DNA of 64,000 nucleotides from positions 868,001 to 932,000 of the forward strand of contig CBDDGS010000055.1 in the NCBI GenBank assembly GCA_965227935.1. The letters are read 5' to 3'. The translations under genes were made by a program, and so were the position numbers. Shown in pieces: positions 17,476-26,408 of the stretch. Position 1 is the first letter of the stretch. Each line of letters opens with the position of its first letter. Source of the stretch: JAWPMT01 sp965227935. Lineage in GTDB: Bacteria > Bacteroidota > Bacteroidia > Cytophagales > Cyclobacteriaceae. The notes beneath the pieces were generated by a model. It made no database searches. It saw only the letters and a program-made list of their open reading frames with translations, and had not been told where the DNA came from.

Positions 17476-18709
17476 GTATCTGGTGTTGGTCGGCTTCATG
17501 AGCTTGACCCTGAGCGGTTTTGGGCAAACCACAGTGTCACCTTACAGTAGTAAGGGATTGGGGGAGTTGGTATACCCCGGTATGCCCCACAACATTGCGA
17601 TGGGCGAAATAGGCATCGCCTCTCCGTCCTACTGGAGTATCAATACCGTCAACCCGGCACTTCTCGCCAATAACCAATTGACCACATTTCAGGTGGGCTT
17701 CCAGGGGGACTACCGCACATTCGTATCGGATTCTACTTCCCAATCTGATGGGACTGCCAGTCTGAGACTATTGAATCTGGCATTTCCTATTAAACCCCGC
17801 AGATGGGCCACGTCCGTATCGCTTACGCCCTACAGCACGGTGAACTATGACTTTTTCGAGAATCTTCAGATCGAAGATACCGAGGCGGAGGCCATTCAGG
17901 CTTTCGAGGGAGAGGGAGGACTCAGTCGATTGGATTGGGCGCACGGGGTCCGTATTACAGGCAGATTCCTACTCGGGGTGAAGGCGACCTACATTTTTGG
18001 GTCCATTCGCAAGTCCGCAAGGAGTATTGTCGTAGGTGACGAAACCCCCTTTTCTATCTTCTACAATGAACGCGAATCCTACAGAGATTTCACCATCCAG
18101 TTCGGGGCATTCTACAAGTGGGCATTGGCAGATAACAAAGGCATCAACTTTGGGGCGACCTATACGCCGGCTACTTCGCTAAAGGGCACGAAGGATGAGA
18201 CTTTTACAAGGGTCTCGGCGGGCACCACATTTGCTACCCAGGAGATCAATGAAGGAGTAGAGATTTCCTATGACCTGCCAACAGAGATAGGCTTCGGAAT
18301 CGCCTATGAGGATCTCAATCGGCTGATGATCGGCGTCGATTTCACGATGGCCAACGGTGGTCTCTATGAGGCTGATCCTGAGAACTATCGGGAAACAATG
18401 CGTCTGTCTGCGGGTTTGGAATTCATCCCTGACTACAATAGTGTGACGAGTTACTTTGACCGACTGGCGTATAGAGCAGGATTCAGCCTGGTGCAGTCAC
18501 CGTATTTGGTGCAAGGGCAGGTGATTAATGATTTTGGTGTTAGTTTTGGCTCCGCTTTTCCGATAGGTGGGGTGTCCTCTTTAGATACAGCGATTAAGTT
18601 TGGCTGGAGAGGGACCACTGCCGATGGGTTGATCCGTGAGAACTATGTTCAAATGGTTTTTGGACTGACGATAAACGATCGATGGTTTATCAAAAGGAGG
18701 TATGACTAA
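17462..18709 (+). CDS. Putative outer-membrane beta-barrel protein
   Basis: A 415-residue protein with a signal peptide (MRWFRYLVLVGFMSLTLSGFGQ) and a barrel-like body. SPYSSKGLGELVYPG and MGEIGIASPSYWSINTVNPA near the N-terminus resemble the FadL/PorV-like outer-membrane proteins of Bacteroidota. Repeated amphipathic strands such as WATSVSLTPYSTVNYDF and TIQFGAFYKWALADNKG follow, ending MVFGLTINDRWFIKRRYD. The specific role is unknown. Its start overlaps coaX and it lies 74 bases before the TPR gene, inside a block devoted to envelope biogenesis, so a lipid or LPS-related envelope role is plausible but unproven. Confidence 0.75.
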   Translation: MRWFRYLVLVGFMSLTLSGFGQTTVSPYSSKGLGELVYPGMPHNIAMGEIGIASPSYWSINTVNPALLANNQLTTFQVGFQGDYRTFVSDSTSQSDGTASLRLLNLAFPIKPRRWATSVSLTPYSTVNYDFFENLQIEDTEAEAIQAFEGEGGLSRLDWAHGVRITGRFLLGVKATYIFGSIRKSARSIVVGDETPFSIFYNERESYRDFTIQFGAFYKWALADNKGINFGATYTPATSLKGTKDETFTRVSAGTTFATQEINEGVEISYDLPTEIGFGIAYEDLNRLMIGVDFTMANGGLYEADPENYRETMRLSAGLEFIPDYNSVTSYFDRLAYRAGFSLVQSPYLVQGQVINDFGVSFGSAFPIGGVSSLDTAIKFGWRGTTADGLIRENYVQMVFGLTINDRWFIKRRYD

Positions 18710-18783
18710 ATGGAAAGCGAGCATTATTGAATATATTTGAGTACTTGCACTATTTGAAGGTTCTGGAATATAAACCCGAGGTT

Positions 18784-20100
18784 ATGAAAAACATGAAAAA
18801 AGAGCTGTGTCTGGTACCAGCGCTGTTGTTGTTTGTATTTTTCGCGTATGGCCAGCCCGGTTGGAATTGGGGTGACCAGGTAGATGCGGCGAAAGAGAAG
18901 AATGCACTCTATACCGACCTGTACAAAGCAGGGAAGTTTGTGGATGCATTGGTTCCTCTTGAGTGGCTGTTGGAGAATACACCCGACCTTCATGTATCTA
19001 TCTATCAAAACGGAGAGAAGGTCTATCAAAACCTTGCAGCAAAAGAGACAGACGCTGCGAAGAAGGAAGAATACATCCAAAAGGGTTTGGACCTTTTTGA
19101 TAAGCGAGTTGAAAACTTCCAGAAAGACGGGTACGTCTGGAACCGCAAGGCAACTTTCGCTTATAAATTCTACAATAAGGATAAGACCAAGTATCCCTAT
19201 CTCTACGACACTTTCGCAAAGGCATATGAGCTCAATGGGGCAAAAATGAGCGCAGGTAATCTGGTGGCCTACATGAATGTCGTGTACAAGTACCGTTTTG
19301 CCGGGGGTGACCTGAGTGACGAAGGAGTGATAGAAATCTACTCCAACATCTCTGACGCCCTGGGAGCGCAAAGGGACAAGGTGTCTGCCGACAAGCAGAG
19401 TAGATATGACAAGATGCTGGACCAGGTAGACAAGCTGCTTACGGCCACAGTCGAGGTAGACTGCGAGTTTGTGGAAACCAAGCTAGGACCTAAACTCGAC
19501 CAGACAGGCGACCTGAAGCTGGCAAAGAAGATCTTCCAATTGCTACTCACTAACAAATGCACTGATAGTCCTTTGGCCGTGAAGTCGGCTACTATCATCA
19601 ACGATGTAGAGCCTGACTATGGGGTAACGCTCTTCATTGCGAAGAAAGCGGCCGCCAATGATGACCTCGAAACGGCTTTCGAATACTTCGAGAAGGCAAT
19701 AGGCTTGACAGATGATAATATCAAGAAGGCTGACGTGCATCTTGACATGGCAAAGCTCTACACTGGTGAAGGAAGGAAGATCGATGCACGGAGCAGTGCT
19801 CGTAAGGCCCTGGCCTTTGATCCTTCGAAGGGCGATGCGCACGAATTGATCGGCCGACTGTATTTGACGAGTTTCGATCAGTGCAAGGGCGGGGAGAGCA
19901 AGGTACAAGACCGTGCGATCTTCATAGCTGCCTATGATGAATTCCGACGTGCTGGAAATCGGGATTTGATGGAGCAGGCCCAGGCGCAGTTCCCATCGAT
20001 TGAGGAATTGTTCAACGAAAACTATTCCGAGGGTCAGTCATTGACCGTAGGTTGTTGGATCAACGTGAGTGTAAATCTTGAAAGAAGACCTGAGAACTGA
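18784..20100 (+). CDS. Secreted tetratricopeptide-repeat protein
   Basis: A 438-residue exported helical-repeat protein of unknown function. The ATG at 18784 gives the signal peptide KNMKKELCLVPALLLFVFFA, processed near YGQ. The body has TPR-like helices (LYKAGKFVDALVPLEWLL, LETAFEYFEKAIGL, DARSSARKALAFDPSKGDAH). Cys residues around 450-570 in the gene (VEVDCEFVE, LLTNKCTDS) and near the C-terminus could form disulfides. The gene overlaps lptC by 23 bases and is followed by a strong hairpin terminator that lies inside lptC, so expression of the two may be uncoupled at that point. Confidence 0.75.
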   Translation: MKNMKKELCLVPALLLFVFFAYGQPGWNWGDQVDAAKEKNALYTDLYKAGKFVDALVPLEWLLENTPDLHVSIYQNGEKVYQNLAAKETDAAKKEEYIQKGLDLFDKRVENFQKDGYVWNRKATFAYKFYNKDKTKYPYLYDTFAKAYELNGAKMSAGNLVAYMNVVYKYRFAGGDLSDEGVIEIYSNISDALGAQRDKVSADKQSRYDKMLDQVDKLLTATVEVDCEFVETKLGPKLDQTGDLKLAKKIFQLLLTNKCTDSPLAVKSATIINDVEPDYGVTLFIAKKAAANDDLETAFEYFEKAIGLTDDNIKKADVHLDMAKLYTGEGRKIDARSSARKALAFDPSKGDAHELIGRLYLTSFDQCKGGESKVQDRAIFIAAYDEFRRAGNRDLMEQAQAQFPSIEELFNENYSEGQSLTVGCWINVSVNLERRPEN

Positions 20101-20677
20101 TCACCCACATAAAGAAACGCAGGCGGCCAGGGGATTGACCCTTGGCCGCTTTTTTGTTTTTGTCACAGTTGGCACCTGGCTATTCGCAGCCTGTGATTCC
20201 AACAAGGACCTCCTCAATACACCAGCGTACGAGGGCCCGCTTCGATACATCGTCAACGAGAACACGATGATGACCGACTCCGGTAGGGCGCTTGTGAAGA
20301 TCAATTCACCCAAACGTCTGGATTACTTTGATGGCGACCAGGAGTGGCCCGAGGGTCTGAACCTGGAGATCTATAATGATCGGGGGGATTTGGAATCAAC
20401 CTTCAGCGCGGATCACGTCACATACGACGATGAAGAAGAGTTGTATTGTGGTACGGGCAATGTCGTTGTTCGCAACTTTGACAATGGAGATGAGTTAAAT
20501 ACGGAAGAGCTCTTTTGGGATCCGGTTGAGCACCTGTTTTTCACGGAGAAGTTTGTGACCATCACCTCTGATGATGAATTGCATACCGGGGAAGGGTTGA
20601 CTGCCGACGAAAATTTTTCAACCTATACTATCCATAAGCCGGAAGGTGAACTTAGCTTTGATGAAGACGAATTTTGA
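20078..20677 (+). CDS. lptC: LptC-like LPS export lipoprotein
   Basis: Predicted periplasmic LptC, which passes lipopolysaccharide from the LptBFG transporter to LptA. From the TTG at 20078 the 199 residues comprise a leader ending in a lipobox (GTWLFAAC, lipidation Cys) and a beta-jelly-roll with NEDGDLESTFSADHVTYDD-like strands (seen as NDRGDLESTFSADHVTYDD), LYCGTGNVVVRNFDNG, LNTEELFWDP and FFTEKFVTITSDDE, characteristic of LptC/OstA proteins. Start choice is difficult: an alternative TTG at 20135 falls in the loop of an intrinsic terminator. It overlaps the TPR gene upstream (23 bases) and the small membrane protein downstream (4 bases). Confidence 0.8.
   Translation: MKEDLRTDHPHKETQAARGLTLGRFFVFVTVGTWLFAACDSNKDLLNTPAYEGPLRYIVNENTMMTDSGRALVKINSPKRLDYFDGDQEWPEGLNLEIYNDRGDLESTFSADHVTYDDEEELYCGTGNVVVRNFDNGDELNTEELFWDPVEHLFFTEKFVTITSDDELHTGEGLTADENFSTYTIHKPEGELSFDEDEF
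20123..20155 (+). terminator. Intrinsic terminator embedded in the 5' end of lptC
   Basis: An 11-bp stem (20123-20133 with 20139-20149, one G-T pair) closes a 5-base ATTGA loop and is followed by six T, G and five T. It is one of the best hairpins in the window. It sits 22 bases after the TPR-gene stop and inside the lptC frame. Confidence 0.75.
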
Positions 20678-20883
20678 GAGGACCAAATAGCATATTTTTC
20701 TTCGTTGGCGTCGCATTCTTTATGATGGGTATTCATCAGGCGATGCTTTATACCATTGCCGATGCATATGCGTTTTTTATGTTGGCAATGGGATTCCTTT
20801 TCTTCTATGCTTATCGCAAACGACATCAGGTGAGTGAAGACTCAGACATGGATAGTAAGAAAACCAAAAACAGAAAGCGGTGA
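20674..20883 (+). CDS. Small two-helix membrane protein
   Basis: Unrecognised 69-residue inner-membrane protein. Two hydrophobic helices (SIFFFVGVAFFMMGIHQA and DAYAFFMLAMGFLFFYAY) are followed by a charged cytosolic tail rich in Lys, Asp and Ser. It starts at a TTG that overlaps the lptC stop by 4 bases and itself overlaps the next gene through a GTGA junction, so it is translationally coupled on both sides. That placement between lptC and a CorC-type protein argues for a real gene with an envelope role. Confidence 0.7.
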   Translation: MRGPNSIFFFVGVAFFMMGIHQAMLYTIADAYAFFMLAMGFLFFYAYRKRHQVSEDSDMDSKKTKNRKR

Positions 20884-22157
20884 TACTAGAGAGTGCCTGG
20901 TTGATCATTCTGCTCTGCTTGACATTTTCTGCCTTTTTTTCCGGGATTGAAATAGCCTATGTATCAGCGGACAAGTTGAAGATCGAAATGGCCCATCAGC
21001 GGGGCGGCCTTGTCGGAAGAATACTCGGAGGATTCCAGAAGCGACGGGCGAACTTTCTCGCGACTACGCTCGTCGGTAACAACCTCGCTCTCGTGGTCTA
21101 TGGTATCTATATGGCCCAGCTCATCGATCCCCTGCTAGCTGCCTATCTACCCCCTTTCCTCAATAATCAGGTGGTTATCCTGATTCTCCAGTCGCTGATC
21201 TCGACATTGATTGTCCTCGTGACGGCCGAGTTCTTGCCCAAGAGCCTGTTCATGCTCAACCCCAACTACATGTTGCGGTTTTTCGCCCTACCGATGAGGG
21301 CGATCTACTTTATCCTGTATGTGCCCGTATGGGTTATCGCATCCATCTCGAAAGGTGTGATCAAGGGGATATTGAGACAGGAATACTCCGAGGACAAGCC
21401 CGTCTACGGATTGACCGATCTCAACAATTATATCAAGAGCAATCTCAAGGTAGCAGAAGACGATGACCATGAGATTGATGCTAAAATCTTCAACAATGCG
21501 CTGGAGTTCAAAGAGGTGAAGGTCAGGGAATGTATGATCCCTCGCACGGAGATCATCGCCGTGGACATACAGGATGATATCAGTGACCTTAAGAAGGCCT
21601 TTGTTGAGAGTGGACACTCCAAAATCGTGGTTTACAAAGAGTCCATAGATGAGGTCATAGGCTACTGCCACTCCCTGGAGCTATTCAAGAAGCCGGACAC
21701 AATAAAGAAGATATTGACCCCAATCGTCATTGTACCTGAAACTACCCCCGCCAATGAATTGCTTATTCAGTTCATCAATGAGCGCAAGAGCCTTGCGCTG
21801 GTAGTGGATGAATACGGCGGTACGTCTGGGATTGTGAGCATCGAAGATGTAATAGAGGAAATATTCGGGGAGATACGGGACGAGCACGACGATGAGTACC
21901 TCATCGAAGAGAAGTTATCTGAGGGCACCTACGTGTTCAGTGCGCGGCACGAAATCGACTATCTCAACGATCGCTACCAGTTAGAAGTACCGGAAGGAGA
22001 GTATGATACTTTGGGTGGATTTATACTCAATATCAATGAAAATATTCCGGAGATCGGGGACATAATCGATCACGAACTTTTTGAGTTTAAGATCCTGACA
22101 ATGGAGGAGAATAGGATCGATCGGGTCCAATTAACCCTGAAGAACGACGACGAGTAG
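20880..22157 (+). CDS. CorC/HlyC-type CBS-domain membrane protein
   Basis: A 425-residue member of the UPF0053/CNNM group: an N-terminal DUF21 membrane domain (FSAFFSGIEIAYVSADKLK, then three more hydrophobic segments up to about residue 160), two CBS domains (VRECMIPRTEIIAVDI onward) and a C-terminal CorC_HlyC domain (GTYVFSARHEIDYLNDRYQL). Relatives transport or regulate divalent cations, and GldE of gliding Bacteroidota is in the same family; I cannot decide between these. It begins at a GTG overlapping the stop of the small membrane protein. The following isomerase gene has its own promoter. Confidence 0.82.
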   Translation: MILESAWLIILLCLTFSAFFSGIEIAYVSADKLKIEMAHQRGGLVGRILGGFQKRRANFLATTLVGNNLALVVYGIYMAQLIDPLLAAYLPPFLNNQVVILILQSLISTLIVLVTAEFLPKSLFMLNPNYMLRFFALPMRAIYFILYVPVWVIASISKGVIKGILRQEYSEDKPVYGLTDLNNYIKSNLKVAEDDDHEIDAKIFNNALEFKEVKVRECMIPRTEIIAVDIQDDISDLKKAFVESGHSKIVVYKESIDEVIGYCHSLELFKKPDTIKKILTPIVIVPETTPANELLIQFINERKSLALVVDEYGGTSGIVSIEDVIEEIFGEIRDEHDDEYLIEEKLSEGTYVFSARHEIDYLNDRYQLEVPEGEYDTLGGFILNINENIPEIGDIIDHELFEFKILTMEENRIDRVQLTLKNDDE

Positions 22158-22201
22158 TTGCATCGGCGTTTGAAACGCTAGGGTCTTTCAACTCATCTCA
22201 T

Positions 22202-22209
22202 TATTTTTG
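22202..22209 (+). promoter_or_regulatory. Predicted -7 promoter element for the PpiD/SurA-type gene
   Basis: TATTTTTG, an exact TAnnTTTG match, 24 bases upstream of the ATG at 22234. Confidence 0.5.
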
Positions 22210-22233
22210 CGGACTAATTTTCAAGATGGGAAC

Positions 22234-24354
22234 ATGGCGTTGATTAATACATTAAGGAATCGAATGGGCAAAATCGTGATCGTAGTGATCGCATTTTCGA
22301 TGGCTGCCTTCATTCTCACAGATTTCTTGCAGTCCAATTCGACCCTGCTGGGAGGCTCCAGCAATGAAATAGCCGAGATGGGATCGGCCACTGTCAAGTA
22401 TGACGAGTTCCAAAATGTTGTGGAGGAGCTTTCTGTCAATTTCCGAATGAGCTACGGTCGCAATCCGACTTCTCAGGATATGGACTTCATACGACAGCAG
22501 GCGTGGCAGCGACTCATCGTGCAGAATGTGTTTCAGCCGCAATATGATGAGCTGGGAGTCGCCGTCACAGATGATGAAATGGTGGAGATGGTCCAGGGCA
22601 CCAATGTTCATCCAATGGTTCGTCAGCAATTTTCTGATCCTCAGACAGGCATTTTCAACAAAGACCAATTGATGTCTTTCCTTCAGCAAATGAACACCCT
22701 GCCTCAGGAGAATCGCCTTGCCTGGATCAACTTCGAAGAGAGTCTTCGTCCTCAAAGGGCACTGACCAAGTACGAAAACCTGATGACGCTGACCAACTTC
22801 GCATCCAAGTACGAGGCCAAAGATGACTATGATGCCAAGAACTCTACAGCATCCGTTGACTTCTTGTATGTACCGTACTTCTCTATCAATGATTCCACAA
22901 TCGACGTCACTGAAAGTGAGCTGGAAGCGTACTTGCAGGATCACGCCGACGAGTATAAGCGCGAAGAGACCAAAAGCATAGATTACGTAGTTTTTGACAT
23001 CGTGCCGTCTGCCGAGGACTCAGCGTTTGTTTACGATGAGATTTCACAGCACATGGAGGGACTTCTTGCTGCTGAGGATGATTCCGCTTACGCTACCAGG
23101 AATAGCGAGGGCGCCAGCGTTTTTGTCACTTACAACCCCAGTACGAAGCCAGCTGGTGTTGATACGCTTTCCTCGATCGGGTCCGTTACAGCACCCACCA
23201 TTGTTGGCAACTCCTACACGATCTTCAAGCTCTCTGCTGTCGAAGCAGGAGACGAGTACTTCGTAAGGGCGCGTCACATTCTCTTCAACTGGACCGATGA
23301 GTCGGATGAGGCAAAAGCCGAGGCACGACGTCAGGCAAATGGCATACTTCGAGACATCAAGAACGGCACTGACTTTGCCGAAATGGCACGAATACACGGT
23401 ACAGATGCCACTGCCTCTCAAGGTGGCGATCTGGGTTGGTTTGGTGAAAATGGATCCTTCGTACAGGAATTTAAGGATGCTGCTTTCAACCGCCGTGGCA
23501 CAGGATTGATCCCCACCCTTGTGGAGACACAATTCGGCTACCACATCATCGAAATCACCGAGCCCAAGTCCAACGAGATCGTGAAAGTAGCGAAGATTGA
23601 AAAGGAGCTCTTCGTAAGCGACGAGACTTTGAACAACATCTCTCGCGAGGCGGATTTGTTGGCCTACGAGAGCAATTCTTACGACGACTTCCTTCGTAAC
23701 TCTGAGGAAAAAGGCTACGAAGTACTGAAAGCTTCAAGGCTGTCCGCAAATGATGAGCGCGTGGGGGCACTGGGTGAAGCCCGCAATATTGTTTTTTGGC
23801 TGTTCAATAAAGCTGAGGCTGGTACAGTGTCAGACGTTCTCGAGACTCCTGACAAGTATGTTGTGGCAGTACAGACCAATCACCAGGAAGAGGGTACGGC
23901 CAACCTGGAAGACGTACGAAATGAGGTGACGCGTAAAGTCCGTGATGCGAAGAAAGCTGAGATCATTATTGCAAAGCTTTCAGAATCTGAAGGTGCCTTT
24001 GAGGAAATACAAGAGGCTTACGGTGACGATGCCCGTGTCAACTCCGCAGAACTCACGTTGAGTACGCTGTCAGTAGGAGGTGTAGGTTATGCTCCTGAGG
24101 CCGTTGGTCTCGCATTTGCGTTGGAGGAAGGTGAGCGAACCGCGCCCTTTGCTACCGACAATGGTGTACTGATGATGCAGCTTAACGAAAAGACCATTGC
24201 GCAGCCTTTGGAAGATTATGAGCCCTACAAGAGCGCTGTGACCAATGCAAGACGAGGCTTCCGCAGACGAGAAGATCCTTTTGTGGATCAGCGCATCTAC
24301 GACGCACTCGTGCAGTTTGCAGATATCGAAGACAATCGGTACAAGTTCTTCTGA
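22234..24354 (+). CDS. Membrane-anchored peptidylprolyl isomerase (PpiD/SurA type)
   Basis: Periplasmic folding factor of about 706 residues. An N-terminal helix (KIVIVVIAFSMAAFILTDFL) anchors it in the inner membrane as in PpiD. A SurA_N-like chaperone region (QQAWQRLIVQNVFQPQYDELG) is followed by a parvulin-type rotamase domain near residue 345 (FVRARHILFNWTDES, GGDLGWFGENGSFVQEF, LVETQFGYHIIEI). A second degenerate rotamase-like region follows. The ATG at 22234 is preferred to the TTG at 22207 because it lies just after the promoter element. It is probably the general chaperone for outer-membrane protein assembly and is followed by a clear terminator. Confidence 0.88.
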   Translation: MALINTLRNRMGKIVIVVIAFSMAAFILTDFLQSNSTLLGGSSNEIAEMGSATVKYDEFQNVVEELSVNFRMSYGRNPTSQDMDFIRQQAWQRLIVQNVFQPQYDELGVAVTDDEMVEMVQGTNVHPMVRQQFSDPQTGIFNKDQLMSFLQQMNTLPQENRLAWINFEESLRPQRALTKYENLMTLTNFASKYEAKDDYDAKNSTASVDFLYVPYFSINDSTIDVTESELEAYLQDHADEYKREETKSIDYVVFDIVPSAEDSAFVYDEISQHMEGLLAAEDDSAYATRNSEGASVFVTYNPSTKPAGVDTLSSIGSVTAPTIVGNSYTIFKLSAVEAGDEYFVRARHILFNWTDESDEAKAEARRQANGILRDIKNGTDFAEMARIHGTDATASQGGDLGWFGENGSFVQEFKDAAFNRRGTGLIPTLVETQFGYHIIEITEPKSNEIVKVAKIEKELFVSDETLNNISREADLLAYESNSYDDFLRNSEEKGYEVLKASRLSANDERVGALGEARNIVFWLFNKAEAGTVSDVLETPDKYVVAVQTNHQEEGTANLEDVRNEVTRKVRDAKKAEIIIAKLSESEGAFEEIQEAYGDDARVNSAELTLSTLSVGGVGYAPEAVGLAFALEEGERTAPFATDNGVLMMQLNEKTIAQPLEDYEPYKSAVTNARRGFRRREDPFVDQRIYDALVQFADIEDNRYKFF

Positions 24355-24380
24355 TAGCCGATAAAGAATATATGATACGA

Positions 24381-24408
24381 AAGTCCTCCTCTTTGGGAGG
24401 ACTTTTTG
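24381..24408 (+). terminator. Intrinsic terminator after the PpiD/SurA-type gene
   Basis: A 9-10 bp stem built from AAGTCCTCC and GGAGGACTT around a CTTT-type loop, with a run of Ts at its 3' side. It ends 12 bases before the DUF493 start. Confidence 0.8.
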
Positions 24409-24420
24409 TTTTCTTTAGGT

Positions 24421-24684
24421 ATGGGTTTTGACGTCGCCTCATTCAAAGAGAAACTGGAGAGCCAACACCAGTTTCCCGGACTGTATATCTTCAAGTTCAT
24501 AGCCCCCCCCACGAAGAAGGAGCAGGTTCTCGCTATTTTACCGGAGGGGGCGGATATCAAGTTTCGCGAGAGCTCAAACGGCAATTACTTGAGTGTCACC
24601 GCGGAGGCTTCCATGCAGTCAAGCGATGAAATAGTATCGATCTACTTAAAGGCTTCGGAAATAGCCGATGTAATAGCATTGTAA
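24421..24684 (+). CDS. DUF493 (YbeD-like) protein
   Basis: An 87-residue cytoplasmic protein of the DUF493/YbeD family, an ACT-like ferredoxin-fold domain with no established activity. Family-like segments are FKEKLESQHQFPGLYIFKFI and GNYLSVTAEASMQSSDEIV. The ATG at 24421 is used; the upstream in-frame start at 24406 lies in the terminator T-run. It is followed after 4 bases by the PCD-like gene, and rsmI and the phosphatase continue in the same direction, so these four probably form one unit. Confidence 0.8.
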   Translation: MGFDVASFKEKLESQHQFPGLYIFKFIAPPTKKEQVLAILPEGADIKFRESSNGNYLSVTAEASMQSSDEIVSIYLKASEIADVIAL

Positions 24685-24688
24685 AAGT

Positions 24689-24919
24689 ATGTGGGAAGAA
24701 ATTGACAATAAGCTGGTCAGAAAGTTTGAATTCAAAGATTTCAACCAGGCTTTTGCCTTCATGGTCCAGGTGGCGCTGGTAGTAGAAAAGATGGATCATC
24801 ACCCGGAATGGTCCAATGTGTATAACAGAGTGACGATCAGCCTTTGTACCCACGATGCAGGGGATATTGTCACGGATAAGGATAGGAAGCTGGCGGCGGC
24901 TATCGACGGATTGTTGTAG
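24689..24919 (+). CDS. Pterin-4a-carbinolamine dehydratase-like protein
   Basis: A 76-residue protein of the PCD/DCoH family. The signature is present as EKMDHHPEWSNVYNRV followed by LCTHDAGDIVTDKD, with the paired His residues (HHPEW) and the distal His and Asp expected of the active site. In other bacteria the enzyme recycles tetrahydrobiopterin for phenylalanine hydroxylase; no such partner is visible here, so its substrate could be another pterin. It is slightly shorter than the usual 90-110 residues because the N-terminal helix is trimmed. It sits 8 bases upstream of rsmI. Confidence 0.85.
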   Translation: MWEEIDNKLVRKFEFKDFNQAFAFMVQVALVVEKMDHHPEWSNVYNRVTISLCTHDAGDIVTDKDRKLAAAIDGLL

Positions 24920-24927
24920 TCGAGGCG

Positions 24928-25602
24928 GTGGGAGCAGGGAAGGTCTATATCGTACCGACGCCTATTGGCAATCTGAAGGACATCACCTTTCGTGCTGTCG
25001 AGGTTTTGAAGACAGTCGATAAGATCCTCGCGGAGGATACGCGTACCTCTGGGCACCTGTTGAAGCACTATCAGATCTCCACACCCCTCCAGAGTTTTCA
25101 TGCCTTCAATGAGCATAAGAAGCTGTCGGCGATCATCGCCGATCTGCAGGAAGGCCTCGATATCGCTTTGATCTCTGATGCGGGAACTCCGGGGATCTCC
25201 GATCCCGGTTTCTTGTTGGTACGAGAGGTCGTCAAAGAAAACCTGGAAGTGGAGGTGCTGCCCGGCGCTACTGCGTTGGTGCCGGCATTGCTGAAGTCCG
25301 GTTTCCCAACGGACAGATTTGTCTTTGAGGGATTCCTACCGCATAAAAAAGGCCGTCAAACACGCTTGAAGAAGTTGCAGGAAGAGGAGCGCACCATTGT
25401 TTTTTATGAGTCGCCGCACCGATTGCTAAAGATGTTGGAGCAGTTTGATGAGTACTTTGGGGAGCGGGAGGTATCTGTCTCCAGGGAGCTGACGAAGCTA
25501 CACGAGGAGACCAAAAACGGCACTGCCAAGGAACTACTGGATTACTTTCAGGAGCATAAACCAAGGGGTGAAATCGTTGTTGTATTGAAAGCAAAAGAAT
25601 AG
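24928..25602 (+). CDS. rsmI: 16S rRNA (cytidine-1402 2'-O) methyltransferase
   Basis: SAM-dependent ribose methyltransferase acting on C1402 in the decoding centre of 16S rRNA. The 224-residue protein carries all the tetrapyrrole-methylase-fold motifs of RsmI: VYIVPTPIGNLKDITFRA, AEDTRTSGHLL, LISDAGTPGISDPG, FEGFLPHKKGRQTRL and FYESPHRLLKML. The start is a GTG at 24928, 8 bases after the PCD-like stop, and gives the canonical short N-terminus. It is shorter than the E. coli protein because the C-terminal extension is missing, which is common. Confidence 0.93.
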   Translation: MGAGKVYIVPTPIGNLKDITFRAVEVLKTVDKILAEDTRTSGHLLKHYQISTPLQSFHAFNEHKKLSAIIADLQEGLDIALISDAGTPGISDPGFLLVREVVKENLEVEVLPGATALVPALLKSGFPTDRFVFEGFLPHKKGRQTRLKKLQEEERTIVFYESPHRLLKMLEQFDEYFGEREVSVSRELTKLHEETKNGTAKELLDYFQEHKPRGEIVVVLKAKE

Positions 25603-25616
25603 CTAATTTCTCAAGC

Positions 25617-26408
25617 ATGCAGGATCTGAAAACAATTACTCCTGAGGTCGTAACACTCGCGAAGTCTGTAGGTGCATTCATCAAGCAAGAGGCCTCTGCT
25701 TTTGATGGTGGTAAGGTGGAGTTCAAACAGAACACGAGCGACCTGGTGTCCTACGTTGACAAGGGCGCAGAGGAGCAGCTGGTTGCGGGCCTTCAGAAAC
25801 TCATACCTGAAGCGGGTTTCCTGACTGAGGAGAATACCGTGGAGCAAAAGGAGGCGGAATATCGATGGATCATCGATCCCCTGGATGGCACGACCAATTT
25901 TGTCCATGGGCTGCCTGTTTTTGCTGTGAGCGTCGGGTTGCAGTACGATGGCCGTATCGTTTCGGGGGTCATCTACGAAATCAACAGGGACGAGGCCTTC
26001 TATGCCTGGGAAGGGGGCGGTGCGTTTATGAATGGTGAACCAATTCACGTATCCTCAGCGGAAAGAATCGACGAAAGCTTGTTTGCAACCGGTTTTCCAG
26101 TTCACAACTTCTCCAGGCTCGATGAATACCTTGCCGTCCTCAATCGCTTGATGAAGGACTCCCACGGACTCCGTAGAATCGGCAGTGCTGCCGCAGACAT
26201 GGCCTATGTGGCATGTGGCAGGGTGGATGCTTTCTTTGAGTACAACCTCAATCCGTGGGATGTCGCCGGTGGAGTGATTATTGTGCAGGAAGCTGGTGGG
26301 GTTGTCACAGACTTTTCGGGTGGAGATAATTTTCTCGAGGGCCGCGAACTGGTTGTCGGAGGCCCCGTACATGGCGAGCTCCTTAAGGTGATCCAGAAGT
26401 TCTGGTAG
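25617..26408 (+). CDS. Inositol monophosphatase family protein
   Basis: A Mg2+-dependent phosphatase of 263 residues, cytoplasmic. The metal-binding motifs are intact: LTEENTV (first Glu), IIDPLDGTTNFVHG, and the C-terminal NPWDVAGGVIIVQEAGG. Members hydrolyse inositol-1-phosphate, or act like SuhB in rRNA maturation; the neighbouring rsmI does not settle this. It starts 14 bases after rsmI. The last 26 bases overlap the 3' end of the convergent DUF3810 gene. Confidence 0.9.
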   Translation: MQDLKTITPEVVTLAKSVGAFIKQEASAFDGGKVEFKQNTSDLVSYVDKGAEEQLVAGLQKLIPEAGFLTEENTVEQKEAEYRWIIDPLDGTTNFVHGLPVFAVSVGLQYDGRIVSGVIYEINRDEAFYAWEGGGAFMNGEPIHVSSAERIDESLFATGFPVHNFSRLDEYLAVLNRLMKDSHGLRRIGSAAADMAYVACGRVDAFFEYNLNPWDVAGGVIIVQEAGGVVTDFSGGDNFLEGRELVVGGPVHGELLKVIQKFW

